The notes: generated by a model not told the origin, from the letters alone. Numbered from the stretch's first letter, positions 1 through 31,344 are shown. The stretch is DNA of 64,000 bases from Cristatella mucedo (GCA_009760855.2 WPIO01000124.1:77001-141000); one strand, 5' to 3'. Program-made: numbers and translations.

Positions 1-330
1 GTCACTCACCTTCAGGTCCTTCCATTCCCTTGCTTCGGCCTACCGATATTAGCGAGTTTCCTTTCTAACCTCCCATTGCCCCGAACGCTCTTCTGACTCG
101 GGTCGATTGCATGTGCCTCCTACTAATATGCTCTCAGAGCTTGGGGTTCAAAGCTACAGACCGACGTCACGTCATCTCTTGATTTAACGTTTGAAAAGAG
201 GCTGCTAACCTACCTGTTCCTCACAGCATTTGCTCCTACTAAATTGTGCTTTATGTAGTTGGTTGTAATACGTCTATGCACGTCCTGACTAAAGGGTAAC
301 GGTGACACGTTTTGTTTCCCCTGTGTGCTT
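1..330 (+). mobile_element. LINE-C 3' fragment (L2/CR1-like, decayed)
   Basis: The sequence parallels the better preserved copy at 36960-37915: a 'gtcactcaccttcaggtcc' start, then blocks matching its C-terminal coding part and 3' untranslated end. No open frame survives. The family is inferred from that internal comparison only. Confidence 0.55.
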
Positions 331-1460
331 TGCCTACCTGTGCCTGACTGATTTGAGTATTGCTTGTAGGGGTCCAACTAGTCAGCGGTCACGTGTGTAT
401 TTGGTGTGCTATTGTATGCTTGCCTAAGCTGGATACCTTGCTTTTTGTTAACTTATTTTGCAACATCCAAGCTCCCCCCCCCGGTTGTCTACTTTTACTA
501 ACGCTGCTTCATTTTCACTTCATTTCAACATTGTCTCACTGTACCAAAAAGCATCGAGCCCTAAGGACTGTAACAGTCGGAGCCGGTGCAAGCAACACTG
601 CCTAAATAATCAGGCACGGTTAAACATAGACAAAGCAGCGACTCCAAGTGCCTGAGCTGCTCACTGGTGCGACTTTCAAGAGGGTACGGATGCATCAATT
701 TACTTCTTACAAGTTTGCATGCACCACCTGCTCACGAAGATCACTTTCAGCCGGTCATCCTGGGCTGTACTTTTTTCCAAATCCAAACACAAGACTGACC
801 TGCATTGACCAATCAGCAGTGCACTAGGAGGCCCCATGCGAGGCCATCGGCTATCCACATGGCGCTATCGGGAAACCACGACCGACGTGCGATGAAGGCG
901 CCTTGTGCAATGCAATCTCCGGTGCACTTTGTAGCATCATCGTAGCAAGTGACACAAACACAACTTTGTGTACAGCAACACCACAGGTCCACAATGCTCA
1001 TGGGGACTCCTCATGCCGTCGACCTGTAAATGCTAAATGGCCCAGCACAGGCAAAGTAAACCAGATAAATAGTCTCCAACAGTGCCGCTCGATCGCCACT
1101 AGCGCCCCGGGAAGCAGCAGCGCTCCGGGTAGAGAACTCAGTCGATCCCATTTGTAAGGCAATGCTGACAGCACAAGTGAGGCAGCACGTATAGATCAGG
1201 GGTCGGTCTGCTCTGCTCTCCTCGACTGAACAAGGCACGGATACCCAAGCTCGTGCACACACAGCGATCAGCCGAGCGTCGGTCCCTAAGTTTGGCCTGC
1301 ACCCTGTGGCCATGCACAAGCACGGCGGTAAAAACAATCAGTGTTCAAGGCTTGATAGTAGAGTGCGGTCGAGGGAAAATAGGAAAACTGCGACCGAAAA
1401 AAATGGCTGAAGCATTTGCCTCTTATTCTTGCATTTCCAGTGCGTGTTCAGTCGGATCGT
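331..1460. other. no recognisable gene
   Basis: Only short chance reading frames occur on both strands. No splice-flanked conserved peptide, tRNA-like promoter or LINE match was seen. Confidence 0.5.
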
Positions 1461-1494
1461 TCAGCAGCACCTGATTTCATGTGGTTTACTGCGG
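1461..1494 (-). CDS. weak candidate for RAB24 terminal prenylation exon
   Basis: On the minus strand an AG acceptor (complement of 1495-1496) is followed by a short frame reading RSKPHEIRCC then stop. A C-terminal Cys-Cys is the double-prenylation signal expected for a Rab. Against it: the frame needs a preceding exon ending in phase 2, whereas the last secure RAB24 exon (5358-5423) ends in phase 1. Either another exon lies between, or this is chance. The polypyrimidine tract is poor. Confidence 0.2.
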
Positions 1495-1652
1495 CTGCAG
1501 TACGAATGATGCCACCGATGAGTTCATTCTGAAGCACTACAGTTAAAACCAAGATACCTTGCAGAAAGGAAAATGCTTCTTTTGGCATGCCGAGGCTGGG
1601 CAAATGTTGTCGAACGTTCCAACAAGCACGTTGCAAGAGTTGAAATGTAACG

Positions 1653-1737
1653 TTGTACCAGTCAACATGGCACATCGTACCACTCAACATTGTATCAGTT
1701 AACATTGTACCAGTCACCATGGCAAGTTGTACCAGCA
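1653..1737. repeat. short tandem motif related to TGTACCAGTCAACAT
   Basis: About five imperfect copies of a 15-20 bp unit (variants TGTACCAGTCAACAT, CGTACCACTCAACAT, TGTATCAGTTAACAT, TGTACCAGTCACCAT) follow one another. No coding sense was found. Confidence 0.6.
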
Positions 1738-3838
1738 CTCAGCAATGGCACGTGGAGGTATACTTTGTTAACCCTTCCAACGAGGTAAAGTCAAGATCAG
1801 CTCGACGACACGACTTCACGAGGACGAGCATGGGCGGCACGAGTGAGTGGTTGGCGGAGCAGCATTAGGCTGGAGTAGCACATTCTCAGCTGAAAATGAC
1901 GTAAAAAAACTATCTGCATGGCTTGCCAATTGTTATGGTATTTCAAACTCGAATATTTCAATGAATCTGCACATCTCATAGCTAAAAAAGCAGGACGTTA
2001 TACTGAATGCAGAAACATAAGGGCTTATGCAAATACACATGGCTCGTTAATTGTCCAAGGTTTAGTGCTTTATAATATACGATCAGTCGAAAAGGCAACC
2101 TTTGCTTGACTCTCACATTTGTTGAAAAGAAGTGAGCATACATCACACTTCCCAAAAGGAACTGCTTTCGAGCACGTGCATTCAGTACTTTCAATATTAC
2201 CACATCTGTTAAACATGAATATGAACAAGACCACTGGTATATACTCACCGAATCTCGGTAGATCGCTTGATCGGGTCTGCTACTATCTCCATACTTGTGT
2301 TGAACGGCCGTGAGGTTTCATATACATCATCACACTGATGCTCAGAAAGAAGTGGAAGCTAAATGCAGTTTATTACTGTCTAAACGAGTACTGTCTTAAA
2401 AAGTGCTCTGTCTGAATACGTAGAGTATTATGGAAGGGAAACGACTGCCATTACACTCTTGAGCCTTGAGTATATACGAGGCAAAATAATCTGCTAGAAT
2501 GCTCTCTAAATCGGTGGTAAGAAGGCATAATAAGCATGCAAGTAACAATGAAGAACTACTTAAGAAGCTTAAACCTGTGTGACCTGCAGTTTACGACCTC
2601 CGTAAAGAAAATGAGTACATAAATAAGTCTGCTTTGCCTGACAACTCTGTAAAGCCTAGACTCAGACATGATCGAGGAATTTTCAGGATCAGTGAGTGCT
2701 ATTAGTATGCACGCAAGTGTGTGACTGCTGACTTGCATGCAGCTCTCAGGACTGCGGACATAAAGCTCTTGCTCGGTGCTGGCTGGGTTTTGAGGCCCGA
2801 GTTGTCGGCCGGCTACCGGAAGCAATTCGCCTCACTTCATTTCAAGTGGACTTGCTTTTGACTAGCAATGTTTAAGCTAGTAAAAACATGTTCCAAAACA
2901 ACTCAAAAGAATGCTCCGACGTACCGCAGGTGCTGTGCGCATGAATTGCGATTGATTGAATTGAACGCAGGGGAAGAGCAGGAGAAGAATAGAAGCAAAC
3001 GTTGGGAAAGAGTGGCCAAGTGGCGTGGACGTGTAAATATTCATTTCGGGTAGCATGTTTACTCACCAATAACCCAGTCCAATAGTGCTACCGGGTCTCC
3101 TCAAAACATTCAAGCGGTCACAAAAGCAAATGCAAGCCTGAGAGCCCACCTCCCCTGTGTCTCATCCACGCTAAGGTAAGAGATCCGACAAAGACCAACA
3201 CTTCAAGGATACTTAAGGAGAGCTTCGGTTCTCACACGAAGTGTGGCCCTGACGAGACCCATAGCTTGCACGATCAGCAGTTCTGTAACTTTATGACAGC
3301 ACCGTACCAGCAGCTAGTTTTAACCATTTCTGCATTAGCTCACTTATGTTTACATGGACAGAATTTCGAGAAACCAAACACTAAATACAGACGGCAAAAA
3401 CCCTATTATGTACAATAGTACATTGGAAAAATTATATTCAATAATTATCCCTCGGATCCTTTGTTTATTATCAAGGAGTATACTATTGAACCGGAGCCCT
3501 ATGGCAAAGGCAATTTATAGATTCTTCTACATCCAAGTGACAGAACATACACACAATATCCTTGACACCCTTGTATCACAGCGAATCATTCGGGCTACAA
3601 TAGCACCATCGGTGCTGCATGGAGATTTGCCTCATTCGCATCATCCCAAGCACCAACTCGTCTTGAATTAGCCTACCTTAAATCAAGTGACTGCTCGATT
3701 CTATTGATGAATGGTATTCTAGGAATCACGGATAGCCATCATTGCACCATATTGGCTAATCGGAAAGCGGTTTAGAAGTTTTGGATAGCAAATGATGTCC
3801 AGGCATGTGGTTTTCCCTTTGTCCTTTCCCCCTCCCTC
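1738..3838. other. no recognisable gene
   Basis: AT-rich non-repetitive sequence with only short chance frames. If the terminal RAB24 exon is at 1461-1494, this would be intronic. Nothing else could be supported. Confidence 0.45.
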
Positions 3839-3840
3839 CT

Positions 3841-3910
3841 GCACACACACACACACTCTCTTTCTCTCTCCCTCTTTTTCTCTCCCTCTCTCTCCCTCCC
3901 TCCCTCCCTA
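3841..3910. repeat. (CA)n then (CT)/(CCCT)n microsatellite
   Basis: A short CA run passes into a long pyrimidine tract of CT and CCCT units. Confidence 0.9.
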
Positions 3911-5302
3911 CCTTGTTTGCCAGTCTGTCTCTCACTGCTCGAAGATACTAAGCAGCAGCCGGATGAAATGCAACGAAGTGCCTCCAGCAGCAGCAAAGAC
4001 TGGCACAAACAGCCCAGGCACGGACAATAAGACTGCAGAGGCAGAGGAAATGACCAGATCTAAATCTATCGAGCGATGGCTGAACCATGCCTTAGCAAAC
4101 CGCTGGTACCAGCAGTTCACCACAGTCAATGAGTCCCCACGAAGGCTACGACTCCTCTTCCACCATATCGTCATCAGTAGAAACAGCTAAGGAGGCACCG
4201 AAACATTAGCATGATCAACCTGAAGGTCTCCTGGTACTTGCTCCAGACAAACTCAGTGTATAAAATTTTATAGGGGGAAGTACTGTTCATCTCCAAGCAA
4301 ATGTCTGACAGAGAAAGAGCTGCAACAGTGCAGTGCTGTGTGAAATCGCTTCCAACCACCCCTCCTCAAAAAACGCTCAAGCCAAGCAAACTGGCAGTCC
4401 AATCGGCGGCTGGGTAAAATTCGGCTTGGCCCGGTGTTTCTCAGGCCAGGGCCACCAAGTCGGCAATCTGTGATGCTAGTCAGGCCGATGAGCCACAACG
4501 TCGCGACCAACGAGTCCCTCCCCCTTCAGTATTACAGGAGCCTCATTCGTCAATCGAACATCGAGCTAGCATTCATGAAACTGCAGAGCTAGCCGAAGAT
4601 GACGACCTGACCTTTCGAGGTCGTGGGTAGCCTTGGCTGATTCATTCCAAAACTGCAGCCTTTTATCTGGTTAGCCAATTGGTGGCCTAGTACGACTCTT
4701 GCCTCTGCTTGCAGAGGTTGTGGTTTAAATTCTCAAGAACGATGCGACAATTCTAATGCAAATTTCGTTACGACGTCCATCTAAGATGTTCTTGGGGTGT
4801 TTCTCACATCATAAATCCTGCGAACGATGTAGCTACATGCCCTTTTATTATCTGCGAATCACATACAAGCATCCTTGACGATAAGGCAAAGTTATTCTAT
4901 TAATTAAGTCCCACATTAAAAAAATACTGCTTACAATGTGGCTATTTAAATATATACGATGTAACAAAAGTCTACTGGTGTTGCTTTTACTTTTGCTGAG
5001 GTTCCCCGGGATTAAATGACGGGCACGAGTGGACGTCAACAGCAGCAGCATAGGACTCAAGTGCAGCTTGCACTTCAATCGAAACAGATCGAAGGAGGAC
5101 TCGATATTCATCGGTCGTCGGTATTTCTTGGCAGTACTGGAAGAATCAACCTGGATGCCGGCAATGCAGTAACGGGGCTGGTGATTGCAAGTGTTCGGGC
5201 AGCTATCTCACAGGCGACAAGAAAAAGGGTACAACACTACAACATCGGTACGAAAGTAGCCTGCCTCGATTCGCGAGACAATGAAGCTCGACAGACTGGC
5301 AT
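3911..5302. other. probable RAB24 3' intron or flank; tRNA-like remnant near 4690-4735
   Basis: No conserved exon was recognised. Around 4690-4735 'ggtggcctagtacgactc' followed by 'gtggtttaaattctc' resembles degraded A and B boxes of a tRNA-type SINE. A minus-strand CCCC-stop at about 5033-5054 was considered as a Rab tail and set aside. Confidence 0.35.
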
Positions 5303-5345
<43 letters not shown>

Positions 5346-5346
5346 G
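5303..5346. repeat. (CAGA)n microsatellite next to a RAB24 5' splice site
   Basis: About eleven tandem CAGA units; on the minus strand, (TCTG)n. The array starts about 11 bases downstream of the donor of the 5358-5423 exon. Confidence 0.95.
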
Positions 5347-5357
5347 GTGCCACTTAC

Positions 5358-24925
<19,568 letters not shown>

Positions 24926-25036
24926 TCTCGAGGCTCCCGTACAGCGCCCGAGGAGGGGAGCAGGCCACGGTACGGCAGCGGAGCGGAACAGCGCAGCGGC
25001 TAGGCGCGGTTCGTGCGGCGACCTGCGCGGTCTGTG

Positions 25037-25041
25037 ATTGG
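25037..25041 (-). promoter_or_regulatory. CCAAT box upstream of RAB24
   Basis: ATTGG on plus (CCAAT on minus), about 112 bases upstream of the exon 1 ATG in a CpG-rich setting, a usual place for an NF-Y site. Position-based inference. Confidence 0.4.
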
Positions 25042-25119
25042 CTGACCGGTCCAACCTTGCGCCCGCGCCGGTCGGGCAGGGCCGGGTGAAAGGAAGGTTT
25101 ATGCAGGACGCAGGAGCAG

Positions 25120-25345
25120 ATATCCGTTAATAATAATAATAAAAATAATAATAACAATAACAATAATAATACGTTTAATATAGTGCCCTCAGAGAACTTA
25201 ATCTCTTTCTAGGCACTTTACGTTTGCTGCAAAGGAAGCACGATCGAATGGTCCGTGGGAGCATGCTAATAAACAACAAGAATAACACGGCTAGGGGTGA
25301 CGTGCACAGGGTCAGCATGCACGAGAATGCCACGTTAAAACAAGT
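25120..25345 (-). mobile_element. LINE-B 3' end
   Basis: (TAA)n tail at 25126-25170, then the 3' hairpin arms (25180-25187 and 25212-25219, the GTGCC/GGCAC version) and flanking 'ttgctgcaaaggaagcacg'. Truncated after about 200 bp. Confidence 0.85.
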
Positions 25346-25624
25346 GCGCGCTAGATCAACCAGATTATGGCTGGCGAAATAAAATTCAAGGCTCCTGAAT
25401 TATGTAGATTGGGACCCGGTTACGCCTTTATACACGGTTAGGCGTAATAAAAAGGCTCGAGTCATGTTTAGTAGTCCGTGGTGCTGCGGGTGTCGAACTG
25501 AGTGGTTACACTTTAGGCTTTCGAGTGCTTTGTATGCTACGGACGGCTGGCGCTACACGCTTGTAACCGTCTGCTGCTGTCGAATAGACTGCTCTACGCT
25601 ACGCCCACGGACTCGCTGTAAGGT
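25346..25624. other. upstream of RAB24, nothing recognised
   Basis: No gene or repeat recognised. Confidence 0.4.
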
Positions 25625-25802
25625 GCGAGCTCTCTGCCTCTGCCTCTGCCCTGAGCTCTGCCTCTGCCTCTGCCTCTGCCTCTGCCCTGAGCTCTGCCTC
25701 TGCCTCGGCCTCGGCCTCGGCCTCTGCCTCGGCCTCTGCCTCTGCCTCTGCCTCTGCCTCGGCCTCGGCCTCGGCCTCTGCCTCGGCCTCTGCCCTGAGC
25801 TC
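25625..25802. repeat. hexamer minisatellite CTCTGC / CTCGGC
   Basis: About 28 hexamer units alternating CTCTGC and CTCGGC with a few CCTGAG interruptions. The minus strand reads Ala-Glu repeats without flanking coding evidence. Confidence 0.95.
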
Positions 25803-26239
25803 AGCTAACGTCATCAGAATACCTGCGTGCGTACATTAGTGCTGCATCTGCGACTCGCTGGCCGAGATTAAAGTCGCAGGCTGAGAATAGACATGTACAA
25901 TCACGCGTCGGCAAAGACTAGCACCGTCACGAGTGCTGTGCTTGCTGCCAAACTACTTAAGCGAGATGGCGGTACAGCGCGTTCGTGACAGTATTTCCGG
26001 ACCGACGGGCGAGAGGTGAAGTAGCGCGGCGCGATACAAGAGCTTTCGCGGCCTCATCGAAACTTGTGTATCCTGGATGAGTCGAATTGTAGAAGTGCTG
26101 AAGATTACCAGCAGTTTCTGAGTTAGTAATCTCCAGGAACGGAAACAATCTACTGTTAGTCCACATAAAAGAACGCCGGAAGTGATGGCCAGCACCGGTT
26201 TTGCCCAGGGGTCAAGTTTATAGCCTTTCGTGACCGACG
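25803..26239. other. nothing recognised
   Basis: Short frames only. Confidence 0.4.
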
Positions 26240-26347
26240 TCATGGACTCGAGCCCTGCGGCAAATGCAAAGGGCCCGGATAGAGATTGAGTTCTCTAAGG
26301 TCGCTAAAAAAAATAAGTTATATATATATATGTGTGTGTGTGTGTGT
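26240..26347 (+). mobile_element. SINE-2 fragment and (TA)(TG) run
   Basis: 'ggactcgagccctgcggcaa' (B box) runs into 'atagagattgagttctct', the SINE-2/LINE-B tail, followed by a short TA/TG microsatellite at 26319-26347. Confidence 0.65.
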
Positions 26348-27499
26348 ACTCTAGTTAGGCGGTTTGCGTTATGACTAGTGCTGCGCCCAAGTAGCCTCCC
26401 GGCGATTGTGGAATGTACAGCTCTTCGTTAACAACCTAGACTCATTACTATTAAGGCGGTATAGTCGAAAAACAGGTCAAAATTTCAGTTTTTATTTAAG
26501 TTTGCCCTTCAAAATACAAAAAAATTAGAATGCAATCCCAAGTTTAGACGATTGATGTATGACCAGAACATTGTTAAAGAAAACCATTTTGGAAGACCTG
26601 GCCACACCGGAAGTAGTTTATATAACTCACTAATATGAGCTCTCGTGAATATATATGGCTAGCGGAGGGGCATGCGTCTGGTGAAATTTGTAAAGAAATA
26701 ACAGCCACCCAACCCTAAATGGACAAAGACTGTAACTCAAAACCGTAGAATGTGCGTAGAACTTCCTGAATAATGACAGGTTCCAAGGCTCAACCCTCCA
26801 CCCGAACGTTATAACAATCCAAAAGCGAAAACCGTAACCCAATAAGCATAACTCCGCCCCCACGGAAAGTGCCCAACTTCAGCAAACCGCCATACCAGGC
26901 TATTCTTGGTTTATTTACTCACTATTATGTATACTTACAAGCCTCGTGAGACGCCTCCCGCCACCCACCCCTCACCCCCATCCAGCCCGGGTCTGGAGCA
27001 AGATGCTGAGGGTCACATGACCAGCGCTACTATTGGTTGATTCGTGTTGGCGATTGGAGGATTGGCCACGGTGGCTTGAGGTTGTGCTTGAAAGGCGACT
27101 GGACGACCGACGAGCTGGACGATCTGTTTCTCACTGCCCCGCCCCCATCTCTTCGTAGATGCATATTTTGAAGCAGAGCAGCTGGCAAGTCACAGCCAGT
27201 GTGGCTTCGTATATTGCTGCTTCTGCTGCTGAGTGGTTCGCCTTCGAAGTCGAGACGAGCTGCAGCAGCTTGCTTTATTTATTTGAGCTGGCTCCGAAAA
27301 AGTTCGCACGTGTGTTTATTGTGAAACACACAAAGCCTATTAGCAAGCATTGGCCGAGGAGCAGTTATGGCAGCTAGCTGAAGGAGTAGGCAGCGGCCGA
27401 AGGAAGCTGGGCCAGGCAGTCGACCCTGGCGGTTTGACGATAGTGTCAAAGAGCACTCTGCGCTGGCAAGTCAGCACATCGGCCCCTCCCATATTCCAA
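26348..27499. other. intergenic, nothing recognised
   Basis: Includes a C-rich stretch (26951-26990) and a 72-codon plus frame (27159-27377) with no recognisable domain. Confidence 0.4.
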
Positions 27500-27596
27500 C
27501 CTTAATGCATGACCGTCTGTAAGTCCACATAGCCACAAGGACAGTGTTAGTGTTTCGCAGTTTTTTATAGCGCACTTACAGCCTAAGCGGCTTGAG
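27500..27596 (-). mobile_element. LINE-A 3' end, outer part of a nested pair
   Basis: 'gcgcacttacagcctaagcg' matches the LINE-A 3' end, then stops abruptly where LINE-B begins. The rest of this LINE-A resumes at 28088. Confidence 0.75.
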
Positions 27597-28087
27597 GTAA
27601 TAATAATAATAATGTACTTGATAAAGCGCCCTCAGAGAACTTAATCTCTTTCTAGGCGCTTTACATTTGCTGCAAAGGGAAATGCAATTGAATGGTAAGT
27701 AATATCATGCTTGAAAAAACAAACAAAATGAATAACATGGTTAGGGGTGACATGCACAGGGTCAGCATGCAAATGTGGTTAGTGGCAGCATGAACAGTGT
27801 CAGCACGCATAAGCACGTGAAGGACGAATCACAGGGAACCACTAAATTCTGTCCTAAATAGGTGTGTTTTTAAGTTCCTTTTAAATGTGGTCAGGTCAGG
27901 GGATGTTCTGACGCAGGTCGGGAGGGAGTTCCAGGCTTTGGGAGCATACGAACTGAATGCACGGTCTCCAAAGGATTTGAGGTTTGTACGAGGTATTTGT
28001 AGACTGTTGGATTCCGAAAAGCGGGTGGTACGATGCTTGGCCTGATGGCGAGTATGTCGGACAGATAGGCTGGAGCCATAGAATGAA
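27597..28087 (-). mobile_element. LINE-B 3' end inserted in LINE-A
   Basis: (TAA)n tail, perfect hairpin arms AAAGCGCC (27623-27630) and GGCGCTTT (27655-27662), then decayed C-terminal coding sequence. Confidence 0.85.
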
Positions 28088-29110
28088 AGGACCGCATTCG
28101 GTAGCCGACAGACTTCATCTCATGAAACAAAGAGACAGTGAGAAGCATAGCTAAGTCAGAAGAGAAGTGGAGGTAGTGGAGGTAGTGAGTAGCATGAAGT
28201 AGCAGCTCAGGGTGACTGGAAAGGATGTGCCACAGTCTGCATCAGGAGAGAAGTGGTAGTTGCGTAAGAATGATGGAGGCGAGTTCCACAGCCTAGGACC
28301 TGCATAGCTAAGGCTTCTGTCGCCAATGGTCTTTAAGCAGTGGAATGGAACAGCTAATTTATTGTCCATACAGGGCCTGAGGGCACGAGGAGGCTGAAAC
28401 TGGTGCAGCAGTTCAGCTAGGTATGGAGGAGCCAAGCCGTAGCGGGCCTTGTGGGTCAGCTTAAGAACCCTGCTCTGCATCAATTGATCAACCGACAGTA
28501 ATCTAAGCTCTTCCACAAAGGAGACAGATGGTAGAACCTCTGGGATTTGTAAGATAGTCTTGCAGCCATCGCCTGCTACAGTGACCTAGAGAAATTTTTC
28601 GGTAGTCCGGTCAGAAGGGAATCACAATAAACAAGCGGAGACAGAACCAATGAGCTAGTTGAATTCTTGGCAAGCCATCGTGGACGACATTCCTAAACTT
28701 AGTTCCTAATCATAATCCTTTTTAATAGTTCCTTAGGAGTTCCTAATCTTATATAGGGATTGGATGTGATGGCTAGCTGTGGAAGCAGTCTTTTTAAAGA
28801 AGCTTTCAAAAAATCTAGGCAGCTGTCGAAGACGACACCTAAATTCTGATCACATGTTGATGGTCACACAACAGCATCACCTATTAGAAGAGCAAAGCCA
28901 TCTCGTCCAGCTACACACCATGTGGGGTGTGCTATGAGCAGCCGTTCCGTTTTATCGTCGTTTGATTTAAGGTAATTTGCCGACATCCGGAATCGAATGT
29001 TGACAAGGCAAGCATTCAGTTTATCAGTCTCTGCAGCAGATTCCGACGGTTTGAATAACAAATACCTCTGAGTATCGTCAGCATAAAAGGGATAACCCGT
29101 ACCATTGGCC
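28088..29110 (-). mobile_element. LINE-A continuation (C-terminal region and RT)
   Basis: Resumes at 'gcattcggtagccgacagac' and runs back through [20 protein letters not shown] to RT blocks GTGYPFYADDTQRYL and DDKTERLLIAHP. Several frameshifts. Confidence 0.8.
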
Positions 29111-29699
29111 TGAATCACTTTTCCCAAAACGCAACGCGGATGACGCCCTGCTCTGGTAGCTGTATATTGTTGTATTACTGTAGCTCCAGCGGAGGAGTTC
29201 TTGGGAGGCTCACAGAGGCACCAGAGCGGACGCGAGTGGTGAACGAGACTCTCCGTTTTATCTCTCAACACATACATATAAACGAGATGGCTGACTCGTC
29301 GCAGATGACGGAATGCAGCTGCGGCGGGCAACATCTTCAACATTAACGGCACTCTGCTCCGAGTCAACTGCTCAACCACCTGCTGCTGGTGGGGCATACA
29401 TTAGTGGCCGGACGGTGTGCTAATTACAAAATCAGCAGCAGCAGCAGGCGCACATAATACGTGTGACTACCCTACCCAGGCTCTCATTCGTTCAGCCCCT
29501 GCTATTTGACCAAGGTTAGTGGCGGGGTTGCTATTGTACCCAAGAGTTCGAATCAGTTTTGGCGAGCCGCCCGCCCGGCACGTAACCGTCAAACGATGCT
29601 TGCCTGCAGCTGTCTTTTGCAATCGATTGAATGATGTTTGTAAGAATGCAGAAAACTATGTGAAGCTCGTGAATTCGCGACCAACCTAGCCACCGGCTC
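29111..29699. other. nothing secure
   Basis: Immediate LINE-A flank, then unassigned sequence. Confidence 0.4.
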
Positions 29700-30230
29700 G
29701 CCAAGATTAGGGATGGAAACGCTGCGTCATCAGACGTCAGCCTGCGACGCGCATTCCGCATGGGTTGGCGTAGCTGGCGCGCGAACCGCCGTCGATCGGC
29801 CAACTGATCGGCTACAGAAGCGGATCGGAGGGCAGGACCAAGCCCTGCGCGTCCGGCGGGCCTCGGATCGAATCGACGGCTGGCGGCGTTCGACGTCGTT
29901 CGACTTCGGACGGACGAGAATCGCGGACGCTCCGAACCGGCGCTCGGCGTACGAGCAGCAGCGGCGGCGGCGGCGGCGGCAGGAGAAGAAGCTCGAGTTC
30001 TTGGGAGGGCTGGGTTGCTTCGCAGCTTCGCCGCTTCGCAGCAGGTGGCCGCCCTGCGGGCTCGAAGAGGGCGAACCCAGTGCCACCCAGTGCCGCTCGC
30101 CGATCGCGCGCGCTTGTGCCAGTCCTTTTCGCCGTCTGGCATTCAACGGCTTATGTCCCGGCGTTCACTGGCTAGACGCATAATCGCATGCGAATGTCGC
30201 ACGCGAATAATCCCGCCCGACGGTTCATGA
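29700..30230. promoter_or_regulatory. CpG-rich island without a recognised gene
   Basis: A sharply bounded CG-rich block with a (CGG)n run near 29963-29980. Frames of 156 codons (plus) and 203 and 138 codons (minus) overlap, as expected from base composition; none has a recognisable domain. It may be an orphan promoter or the first exon of an unknown gene. Confidence 0.4.
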
Positions 30231-31119
30231 AATGCTCGTTCTCAGTTTGAGCTCTGTAGACTTCGATACGAATAATGCACTAGCTGCTAATCGAGCGACT
30301 TTTTGCTAGCGGATGCAACGCGAAACCACTTTTTTTTTTATAAATCTCCGGGTCTGAAGTCTCGTCTACTCTACAAAGTATGCAAAAAAATAGTAGCGCC
30401 GGCTAATTATTTTCTGTCATCGTGATAAGTATCGTGCTGCAACAAACAGCATTCTCCAAACTTGAGGAGATAGATTTTCACGTGTCTGCCAACCCGAAGA
30501 ACTCTGTCTGCATATAAATACAGCAGTCACATTTTGTTTCGCCTACTTACAGTAGCTTAAAAATAAGAGCTTCAAAGCTTATTTAAGAAAGTTTTGGAAT
30601 ATACCCGAATAAGGAGAGTAGGAAGAATACCCAAGGCGAGAAAAATCATAAAGCGAATAGAAAAGTGTACTTTAATATAAAAAATATTTTTGCTACCGCC
30701 CGAAGTTTGTGGTGCCGTTCCCATGCGAAAACAGAATTCCGTTGCTGTCATTTGTTAGAGCCACGTGAAAACCCGCAGGCGGCTAAGAAAAATGCTGCGT
30801 ACTATTAATTTCATTATGCTTCTGTAATCAAACCTAAAACTTCTTCTGGGCTGAAGATATAATCTCCTCTTCGTCTACGGGCCTATAAACCATATCTGCT
30901 TCAGCGATTTAAATTTGTCATTGTTTTCACGTTGGCTGCACCCAGGTCCACATTGGAAGGCAGGCGGATATATGCAATTTTTCAATCAGCTTATTTTGGT
31001 ATTGACTTTCCTCGGAATATATGCAGATGCTCTAAATGGGTTGTTGCAGGCCTATCATCGGACCCAACATCATCACCATTCTTCTCACAGTCAAAGAGTA
31101 CAGCTCATTTTTATATAAT
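30231..31119. other. nothing recognised
   Basis: AT-rich sequence with no repeat match. Confidence 0.4.
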
Positions 31120-31213
31120 GATGTTCTTTTTATAGCGTCCTCAGAGAACGCAATCTCTTTATAGGCACTTTACATTTGCTGCAAAGGAAGCATGATCGAA
31201 TGGTTAGTGGTAG
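31120..31213 (-). mobile_element. LINE-B 3' end fragment
   Basis: 'tagcgtcctcagagaacgca' through 'ttgctgcaaaggaagcatga' matches the LINE-B 3' end. Confidence 0.75.
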
Positions 31214-31344
31214 AATATACAATTGTACGATTTAGTTAATTTTTACGGGCGTTGGCTTAGAAGTTCTGAGTCGTGTGAGTGTTTTAAAAATTTTAGCCAT
31301 CCAGATTAGTACTTGCATACAGTATAGAAAGAGCATACAGTATA

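Noticed and set aside
5033-5054. CCCC-stop on the minus strand as the RAB24 tail
   Set aside because: It would leave only about five residues after exon 6, far shorter than a Rab hypervariable tail, and the acceptor is poor.
25599-25814. Ala-Glu repeat frame on the minus strand
   Set aside because: Pure hexamer minisatellite with no coding flank.
29531-30142. 203-codon minus frame
   Set aside because: Composition-driven; overlaps other long frames on both strands in a CpG-rich block, with no recognisable domain.
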